In this document: one piece after another, positions 43,351-53,800 of the stretch
How positions within the stretch are numbered: the stretch's first letter is position 1
Layout of the letters: each line of letters opens with the position of its first letter
From: Eriocheir sinensis
Lineage: Eukaryota; Arthropoda; Malacostraca; Decapoda; Varunidae
Direction of reading: 5' to 3'
Length of the DNA stretch: 64,000 nucleotides
Assembly (NCBI RefSeq): GCF_024679095.1
Contig: NC_066531.1
Location: 2,085,674 to 2,149,673 of the forward strand
Translations under genes and position numbers: made by a program
Notes under the pieces: model-generated
What the model was told of the DNA's origin: nothing
Database searches by the model: none
The model's input: the letters and a program-made list of their open reading frames with translations, nothing else

Positions 43351-46300
43351 TGAGAGAGACAAATGGTTTAAGAGAATGCAGAAATCAGTTTACTTAATGT
43401 CAATATTATTTTCATATATTTTCCAGGATCAGAGGCATTGTGTACATAAGAATGTGTCTATAAACTACCCAGAAAGTTGGAAAGTTTGGTTTAGTGGGCG
43501 CAACATCTGTGGTCATATGCCGGAGAGAGACAGGAGGGGAAGGAATTATAGAAGGGAACAGTTGGAAAGTTTGGTTTAGTCGGCGCAACATCTGTGGTCA
43601 TATGCCGGAGAGAGACAGAAGGGGAAGGAATTATAGGAGAAGGGAACAGTTGGAAAGTTTCGTTTAGTCGGTGCAACATCTGTGGTCATATGCCGGAGAG
43701 AGACAGAAGGGGAAGGAACTATAGGAGAAGGAACAGTTGAAAAGTTTGGTTTAGTCGTTGCAACATCTGTGGTCATATGCGGAGAGAGACAGAAGGGGAA
43801 GGAATTATAGGAGAAGGAACAGTTGGAAAGTTTGGTTTAGTCATGCAACATCTGTGGTCATATGCCGGAGAGAGACAGAAGGGAAGGAATTATAGGAGAA
43901 GGGAACAGTTGGAAAGTTTGGTTTAGTGGCGCAACATCTGTGGTCATATGCCGAGAGAGACAGAAGGGAAGGAATTATAGGAGAAGGAACAGTTGGAAAG
44001 TTTGGTTTAGTGGGCAACATCTGTGGTCATATGCGGAGAGAGACAGAAGGGAAGGAACTATAGGAGAAGGAACAGTTGGAAAGTTTGGTTTAGTCGGCAA
44101 CATCTGTGGTCATATGCGGAGAGACAGAAGGGAAGGAATTACAGGAGAAGGGAACAGTTGGAAAGTTTGGTTTAGTGGGCGCAACATCTGTGGTCATATG
44201 CCGGAGAGAGACAGAAGGGGAAGGAATTATAGGAGAAGGGAACAGTTGGAAAGTTTGGTTTAGTCGGCGCAACATCTGTGGTCACATGCCGGAGAGAGAC
44301 AGAAGGGGAAGGAATTATAGGAGAAGGGAACAGACCCCAGGAGACGGGACACAACCCCCGATTAATGCCTGGTACACTGCTGGGTGGACAGGGGCGTAGG
44401 GTATCGGAAAAGCTACACAAATTTTTCCACTCCGCCCGGGAATCGAACCCGGGCTCTCTCGGTTGTGAGTCGAGTGCCCCAACCACTGAAAGTACCCAGT
44501 AAAACGTATCTTACCTTAATAATTTCCTGGTCCATTTCCCATATCTTATTTTGGGCATGTGTGGTGGACTTTTTGGCATTCTTCTTGAGTGCCCTCGCCT
44601 TGTTGGTTAAAGCATCATAGTGGGTATTCACGTCCTCATAACTGGTGATCAGGTCGGCCAGGTCACCCAGGTCCAGCTTTCCAATCCATTCCTCCAGCAG
44701 GTCAAACGAAATTCTTATGCTGGGCTGAATTTTTGAGATCTCTAATTCTGCTTGCCAGACCTTGGGGGGAAAATATAATAATCAACACAGAAAATACATA
44801 AAAAGCTGAATACAGGTAACTCTTGATTTACGCAAGTTTGGTTTACGCGTTTTTGAAATACCGTGTGGTCCAGAATCCATATACAGTCATCCCCGGTATT
44901 TCGTTCGGACTTCGGGACTATAACCCTATGGGAAAATATGCATTTGGGGAAGTCACCTCTGACACGTCATATAAAACATGTTTTTTTCGTTCTTTTTAAT
45001 GACTGAAATGAGACAAGACCTTGTTAGACAACAATATGTAATCAACACTCACCCTGGGGTCAAAATTTAGTAGCACAGAAGACCCAAAAGTAGCCCAATT
45101 TGCGATAAGTAGCCCAATCTGGCAACACTGCAGTGTGGCGGCGCGTGAATTTTTTTCTTACGATAATGTTGCTATGAGAAAATCTCGACCAATAGCAGTC
45201 GTCCCTGAGTGAGCTGCTGGCCAATAGGAAAGCATGACGTCACAGTCTAACCGTGACGTCACTCAGGAGCAACCTAACGTCCATTGCCCTGCCTCCCTCC
45301 TCTCTCCCTTCCCCCTCTCTGCCTCCTCCCCCTCCTCTGCCTTCCCTCCCTCCCTCCCTCCTCTCTGCCTCCCTCCCTCCTCTCTGGCTTCCTACCTCCC
45401 TCCTCTCTGCCGTACTCCCTCCTCTCTCCCTTCCCCCCTCCTCGCCTCCGTCCCACCCTCCTCTCTGCCTCCCTCCCTCCCTCCTTTCTGCCTTCCTCCT
45501 CCTCTCCCTTCCCCCTCCTCTCTGCCTCCCTCCCTCCCTCCTCTGCCTTCCTCCTCCTCTCTCCTTCCCCTCCCTCTGCCTCCCTCCTCCTCCCTCCCTC
45601 CCTCCTCCCTCCTCTCCCTTCCCCTCCTCTCTGCCTCCCTCCTCCCTCCTCTGCCTCTCCCTCCTCCCTTCCCTCCTCTGCCTCCCTCCCTCCCTCCTCT
45701 GCCTCCTCTCCTCCCTCCTCTCTCCCTCCCTCCTCCTCTCTGCCTCCCTCCCTCCCTCCCTCCTCCCTCCCCTCCCCTCCTCTGCCTCCCTTCCCCCCTC
45801 CTCTCTGCCTCCCTCCCTCCCTCCTCTCTGCCTTCCTCCCCTCCTCTCCCTCCCCCCTCCCTCTCTGCCTCCCTCCCTCCCTCCTCTGCCTTCCTCCCTC
45901 CCTCTCCCTTCCCCCTCCCTCTGCCTCCCTCCCTCCCTCCTCTGCCTCCCTCCCCTCCCTCTCCCTCCTCTCCCTTCCCCTCCTCTGCCTCCTCCCTCCC
46001 TCCCTCCTCTGCCTTCCTCCTCTCTCCCTTCCCCCCTCCTCTCTGCCTCCCTCCCTCCCTCCTCTCTGCCCTCCACCCACCGCTCCCTTCCCTCCCTCTG
46101 CCTCCCTCCTCCCCTCCTCTCTGCCTTCCTCCCTCCTCTCTCTCCCTCCCTCCCTCCTCTGCCTTCCTCCTCCTCTCTCTCCCTTCCCCCTCCTCTCTGC
46201 CTCCCTCCTCCTCTCTGCCTTCCTATTTAGCGTCAATGCATCCGAAACTGGGGCCTTGTATAAGCAGGGGAGAGTTGACCGCGAATACGCGAAACCGCGA

Positions 46301-47805
46301 TGGGTGAGACCGCGAACGGCGGGGGGTGACTGTAAATGTTTAATTTACATGTTTTTTCTCACTTAAACGCGATATTTTATGGAGTGGCCACCAGATGTCT
46401 CACATGGAGAATGGGGTCTATGTGGTCTTGTTTTCTATGTAAATCTATGTAAACCCCTCTCTCTCTCTCTCTCTTTCTTCAACTTAATATTAACTAGAGT
46501 AGAAATGGAATGTTTTGAAGCCATCTGACTAATGTAGAATCACTTAGAGATCACCTAGTCTGGACCATGGGGTCTGTGTGGTCTAATTTTCTATGTAAAT
46601 CTATGTAAACCCCACCCCACACAAACTCACCTGGCTTTGGATATCTCTGCCTATGGGGTCTGATGTTCTATGTAAATCTATGTAAACCACACCCCACACA
46701 AACTCACCTGGCTCTGTATATCTCTGCCTATGGGGTCTGATGTTCTATGTAAATCTATGTAAACCCCACCCCACACAAACTCACCTGGCTCTGTATATCT
46801 CTGCCTATGGGGTCTGATGTTCTATGTAAATCTATGTAAACCCCACCCCACACAAACTCACCTGACTCTGGATATCTCTGCCTATGGGGTCTGATGTTCT
46901 ATGTTAATCTATGTAAACCCCACCCCACACAAACTCACCTGACTTTGGATATCTCTGCCTATGTGGTCTGTGCAGTCTGATGTTCTATGTAAATCTATGT
47001 AAACCCCACCTGACTCTGGATATCTCTGCCTATGGAGTCTGATGTTCTATGTAAATCTATGTAAACCCCACCTGACTCTGGATATCTCTGCCTATGGAGT
47101 CTGATGTTCTATGTAAATCTATGTAAACCCCACCTGACTCTGGATATCTCTGCCTATGGGGTCTGATGTTCTATGTAAATCTATGTAAACCCCACCTGTC
47201 TCTGGATATCTCTGCCTATGGGGTCTGATGTTCTATGTAAATCTATGTAAACCCCACCCCATACAAACTCACCTGGCTCTGTATATCTCTGCCAATGGAT
47301 TCCTGTCGCTCAATTTCCCGGCCAATTTCCTGACTGTGGTTTTTGAAATGCATCAAGTCCGCGGTGCTGAAACTCTGCTGGGCCTGGAGCTTCCTTAAGT
47401 AGTCCACCTCTTCGCAAATCTGTTGAAGGAAAAGTTGTATTGAGTCTTTTATAAGTGTTTTCCTTACTTTACAGTGAGGGAGGCTCGTCATGGGTACTGA
47501 AAAACATACCACGCTCTGCCCAGGGGGTCTTACGGTCCTTTAAGTAGACGCGTAGTTCCCGTTTACTAGATAATATCCCGTCTACATTCTCTCTCCAGTG
47601 TTGTTAGTCCCAATGTCTCCAGTCTTTCTTCATAAGTACGTTCTCTCAGAGTTTCCGGTAATCTAGTCGCTGGTCTTTGTATTCTTTCCAACTTTCAAAT
47701 GTCTTTCTTCAATCTGGGTGACCTCACTGATGCTGCATGTTCAAGTCTTGGACGTACCATTGATGTTAAGAGTTTTTCCACCATTTCTTCATCTGAATAT
47801 GTAAA

Positions 47806-47850
<45 letters not shown>

Positions 47851-50800
47851 CATTCTCCAGGGGTAAAAGAAAGTACAATCACATAACCAATAATAGTAAA
47901 CAAATGTACGTACCATAATCTCCCTTTCACCGAGTTCAGCAAGCCTGTGTTCTGTACATTTCTGCTTCTGAGCCTTGCTGTCGATGGCAACCTGTAGATT
48001 CTGGCAATATGTCTGGAGCTTTCTCAAGTCATCAGAGCACTGGAAAACATGGAAAAGACATAGGATCAGCACTTGGTCTTGACGATTCACTTGACAGGCT
48101 AAAAGTTGATCAAATTTGATTGTTTTTCCTCGTGTCAAACCTGTTATCTTACCTCATACACGATCTCTATCAATGAGGATTATCTTAAACTCATATTCAG
48201 GGTTCACTTCATGTAAATTTTAAGTGAGTTTTTACTTTTAGATAACTATAACCATACTTGAGAAGTTTGAAAAGTTTGGTTTAGTCGGCGCAACATCTGT
48301 GGTCATATGCCGGAGAGAGAGACAGAAGGGGAAGGAATTATAGGAGAAGGGAACAGTTGGAAAGTTTGGTTTAGTCGGCGCAACATCTGTGGTCACATGC
48401 CGGAGAGAGACAGAAGGGGAAAGAATTATAGGAGAAGGGAACAGTTGGAAAGTTTGGTTTAGTCGGCGCAACATCTGTGGTCATATGCCGGAGAGAGACA
48501 GGAAGGGAAGGAATTATAGGAGAAGGGAACAGTTGGAAAGTTTGGTTTAGTGGGCGCAACATCTGTGGTCATATGCCGGAGAGAGACAGGAAGGGAAGGA
48601 ATTATAGGAGAAGGGAACAGTTGGAAAGTTTGGTTTAGTGGGCGCAACATCTGTGGTCATATGCCGGAGAGAGACAGAAGGGGAAGGAATTATAGGAGAA
48701 GGGAACAGTTGGAAAGTTTGGTTTAGTCGGCGCAACATCTGTGGTCATATGCCGGAGAGAGACAAAAGGGGAAGGAACTATAGGAGAAGGGAACAGACCC
48801 CAGGAGACGGGACACAACCCCCGATTAATACCTGGTACACTGCTGGGTGGACAGGGGCGTAGGGTATCGGAAAGGCCGCCCAAATTTTCCCACTCCGCCC
48901 GGGAATCGAACCCAGGCTCTCTCAGTTGTGAGCTGAGTGTGCTAACCACTGCACCACGAAGCCCCCACGGATCATCCCAACTCAGCCTAACTGTACTCAG
49001 ACGAAAATATCAATCTGGCGTACCTGAACATAACATTGTTGAAGCTGTCTCGCCTCCTCGGCTGTGTTTGACAAGGATTCCAAAGTGCGTTCAGCTGCCT
49101 CTATTTCGTCTTGAAGGTATTCCATATCCTTTTCTGTCACATTCTCATCAGCCTTTAAAGTTTCACAAAATTCCTGAAACAAAACAAAACTAGAATTGCA
49201 CAGCAGGTCAGAGAGTTAGGGTCGGATTACATGACATTTCGCTGCACAAGAACGTCTATTTTGACAAGGCTTTCGCAGGAGTTGTGGGCATTTCCAGGGG
49301 TAGTTTCATGACCCTGGTGGTAGTTTGACCCTTCTTCTGTACTGTGAACCTAAAGAAACACTCATTAGTAAGACATATCTCTGCCCAAGAACGCTATTTG
49401 ACAAGGCTTTCGTAGGAGTTGTGGGCATTTCCAGGGGTAGTTGTATGACCCTGGTGGTAGTTTGACCCTTCTTCTGTACCCTGAGCCTAAAGAAACACTC
49501 ATTAGTAAGACATATCTCTGCCCAAGAACACCTATTTGACAAGGCTTTCGCAGGAGTTGTGGGCATTTCCAGGGGTAGTTTCATGACCCTGGTGGTAGTT
49601 TGACCCTTCTTCTGTACTGTGAACCTAAAGAAACACTCATTAGTAAGACATATCTCTGCCCAAGAACACCTATTTGACAAGGCTTTCGCAGGAGTTGTGG
49701 GCATTTCCAGGAGTAGTTCCATGACCCTGGTGGTAGTTTGACCCTTCTTCTGTACCCTGAGCCTAAAGAAACACTCATTAGTAAGACATTTTGCCGCCCA
49801 AGAACACCTATTTGACAAGGCTTTCGTAGGAGTTGTGGGCATTTCCAGGGGTAGTTTCATGACCCTGGTGGTAGTTTGACCCTTCCTCTGTACCGTGAAC
49901 CTAAAGAAACACTCATTAGTAAGACATATCTCTGCCCAAGAACACCTATTTGACAAGGCTTTCGCAGGAGTTGTGGGCATTTCCAGGAGTAGTTTCATGA
50001 CCCTGGTGGTAGTTTGACCCTTCCTCTGTACCGTGAACCTAGAAACACTCATTAGTCATCTGTGGTCATATGCCGGAGAGAGACAGAAAGGGGAAGGAAT
50101 CATAGGAGAAGGGAACAGACCCCAGGAGACAGGACACAACCCTTGATTAATACCTGGTACACTGCTGGGTGGACAGGGGCGTAGGGTATCGGAAAACCCG
50201 CCCAAATTTTTCCACTCCGCCCGGGAATCGAACCCGGGCTCTCTCGGTTGTGAGCTGAGTGTGCTAACCACTGCACCACGAAGCCCCAGTGTGAGTGGAC
50301 CCCCCCCCCCCACATGTGAACAGGTAAACTCACCTCCAAACTGCTAAATATTTGCTCGTCATCGTCACACTTGTAGAGGGAGAAGAAGAGAGATTGCCTC
50401 CGTGGACCCCCTTCCTCCATATCTTGGTCTAAGGGCGAAGCTGGGTCTTGGCTCAAAATGTTATAGCTCATGGCCATGTCCACCAGGAACACCAACATGG
50501 CCAACACTGCCGGCCATGTGTGAGGGGACCCAACTGAAACGGACCATACAGGATTAAGATCTAAATTCGTATCGAAATAAATAAACAAAATACCAATAAA
50601 ATAATGTAGCTTTGAAGGAAAATATATATGCAAAACACACATAAAATAACGTAAATACAAATACAAATAATTTAAATTTGTATGAAAATAAATATTCAAA
50701 ATAAACGTAAAATAAGGTAAATTTGTGGCTTTGCCGTGTAGCAGTGACGGGCCAAATTTGTGGCTTTACCGTGTAGCAGCGACGGGCCAAATTTGTGGCT

Positions 50801-53800
50801 TTACCGTGTAGCAGCGACGGGCCAAATTTGTGGCTTTACCGTGTAGCAGTGATGGGCCAAATTTGTGGCTTTACCGTGTAGCAGCGACGGGCCAAATTTG
50901 TGGCTTTACCGTGTAGCAGTGACAGGCCAAATTTGTGCCATGATATAAACCCCCCAAAATAGATGATACATAATCTGATCACAAATGCTTTGATATATAT
51001 TATGAAATGGTTTGTGTGAGGGGTGATTTTTTCTCATTTTTCTCGCTTGGAGGGACCATTAAGAAACATGACCCCTGCTGATACCGGGTCAAACATGATA
51101 TAACGTACCTGTAACAAAGGAGGATTTGGTCATCTGTAAAGGATAATTTAGCCTCTTCAACAACTTCGGAATTTCCTCTTCGTATCTCGTGGGCAGCACA
51201 TAAGAAGACTCCAAATGCTGATACACGAACTGAAAAGGGAAAAAAACAATGCTGTATATCCTGCTGTATTTAAGGGAGGCGGTGGCTGAACAGATAGCGT
51301 GATGGCGCCGCGTTCAGGAGGATGTGAGTTCAATCCCCGCCCGGCGCCACCAAGCTGGGATTTTTCAGCCGCCGCCAAGTGGCTTAAAACTACCCACATG
51401 CTGCCCAGAAGACCATCTATCAACCCGGACTCTAGATTCTAGGGTTTAAGATGAGCTCCGGGAGGGCAGCATGAGCCAGTGCAAGATGGCGCCACTATAA
51501 ACACTTGCCTGGACTGAGAATCGTAGTGGGAGGCAAACAGGGTATCGGAAAAGCCGCCCAAATTTTTCCACTCCGCCCGGGAATCGAACCCGGGCTCTCT
51601 CGGTTGTGAGCTGAGTGTGCTAACCACTGCACCACGAAGCCCCCTGAGGAAGATTTGCATTAAATTCCCTGTACTTTACCGCCAATTAAAGAAACAATCA
51701 TAGGGCAAAAGCCATTAACTATATAAGCTTTATCCAAAACTCCACCTTCGGAAGAACCACAATGCAAAACAAACACACATTGAGAGCAACTTTCACAGTC
51801 GATATGTTTGTTTTGATCGTTACGAATGGTGGCGATCAACTGGCCTTTGGGGTAGTGGCGGGTACGGAAGAAGGGAGATGTGCTGAGAGAGTGTGTGGGA
51901 AGGTGCGGGGCTTGGCTAACCCCCGCAGTCGCCACACTCCATCGCCAAGTTTGACGCGGAAATACCACAGCATCGATAACAGCCATTGGTGACTCACAGT
52001 GAAAATGTTGATGAAGTCATTGGTTGAGGGCGTGAGGAGCGTGCGACGTGTTAGTGGATGCGGATATCGATTTCCCAGGAAGTCTAGAATCTTGTTGATG
52101 CACTGGGTCTTGAAGGCAGGGTCATTGGCGGGCCGTGAATCCTTCCTCGAGGACATACCGTGGGCAGAATCCATGGACATCCTGCAAGGGAAATAAAATA
52201 TACATGTTTCGTAAAAGACACCATGTTTCCTGCAGTACATCACTACCCAGCGTGCCTTCACATTTTTGAACAGGGAAATAAAATATACATGTTTCGTAAA
52301 AGACACCAATGACCATGTTTCCTGCACTACAATACCAGTCAGCCTGCCTTCACATCTTTGAACAGGGAAATAAAATATACATGTTTCGTAAGACACCATG
52401 TTTCCTGCAGTACATCACCAGCCAGCCTGCCTTCACATCTTTGAACAGGGAAATAAAATGTATATCTGTTTCGTAAAAGACACCATGTTTCCTGCAGTAC
52501 ATCACCAGCCAGCCTGCCTTCACATTTTTGAACAGGGAAATAAAATATACATGTTTCGTAAAAGACACCATGTTTCCTGCAGTACATCACTAGCCAGCCT
52601 GCCTTCACATTTTTGAACAGGGAAATAAAATATATATGTTTCGTAAAAGACACCAATGACCATGTTTCCTGCAGTACATCACCAGCCAGCCTGCCTTCAC
52701 ATTTTTGAATTTATTTTACCCTTATGTCTATAGTCCCAGAAGGCTTCGTAAAGTAGAAAATTGAGGTATGGCAAATTAGGGCCTTGAGTAGAGAACCAAG
52801 GATTTTTTACGCTTATGTCTATAGTCCCAGAAGGCTTCGTAAAGTAGAAAATTGATGTACGGCAAATTAGGGCCTTGAGTAGAGAACCAAGGATTTTTTA
52901 CGCTTATCCCTATAACGCTTGCTTGAGGGGCCTGCATGGTGTTTGGCCCCAGCCCGTCATGGCGCAGGCAAGTGTTTATAGTGGCGCCATCTTCTCCTGG
53001 CTCATGCTGCCCCCCGGAACTCCTCCTTGATTCACTTGGACGGTTTCCGCTAGTCTGGGTTGACAATACTCGCGTGAATCAAGAGTTACCTGTACAAACT
53101 TACCTCCTGTTTGATTTACAGTGTTTTTGATGTACGCAATGACCTCTTCAAGGATACAATACTCGCGTGAATCCAGAGTTACCTGTAATTTTAATCAGCG
53201 AAAACACATACCTATTGATACTCTGTGGGGCCCAAGGTGTGGTGCTGGCTCGCGTTGGTGTGAAGCGAGAGGAGGCCAGCGAGGGGCGCGACATGTTCTC
53301 CGTGCTTCCTCGCATCCCTCGGCTGTAGACTCGCTTGGCACTGTCGGCCTGACCCATCTTCTGGAGGTTGGATCTCCGAGCAGCATGGCCGACACTTTGC
53401 CTGAATGGATAAGATGCAGAAAAATAAAATTACAAAAGGCTGGTAACGAAAATACAGAGACAGGACCACATGACCGTAAACCCCAGGCCCGTAAAATTAC
53501 AACCAGGTAAACACATTAAGAAACTTGAAAGAATACAGAGGCTGGCATCATGGTCATAGAGCTGGAGGGATTGACATACAAGGAGAGACTGAAGGAAAAC
53601 CAGCCCAAAGTTTTCCACTCCGCCCGGACTCTCTCGGTTGTGATCTGTGGTCATATGCCGGAGAGAGACAGAAGGGGAAGGAATTATAGGAGAAGGGAAC
53701 AGACCCCAGGAGACAGGACACAACCCCTGATCAATACCTGGTACCCATTCACTGCTGGGTGGACAGGGGCGTAGGGTATCGGAAAACCCGCCCAAAGTTT

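Larger units (their letters stand above)
44812..46420 (+). mobile_element. MITE (CAGGTAACTC family) split by a nested element
   Basis: The left part is 44813-44883 and the middle part resumes at 46333 (aatgtttaatttaca...gatgtctcaca). Rejoining them matches intact copies, so the 1.45-kb interruption is an insertion. The right end is missing. Confidence 0.8.

Noticed and set aside
45234..46366. Overlapping frames of 278-360 codons rich in Pro/Ser/Leu or Gly/Arg/Glu
   Set aside because: Product of a nearly pure polypyrimidine tract. All frames are open on both strands and there is no domain.
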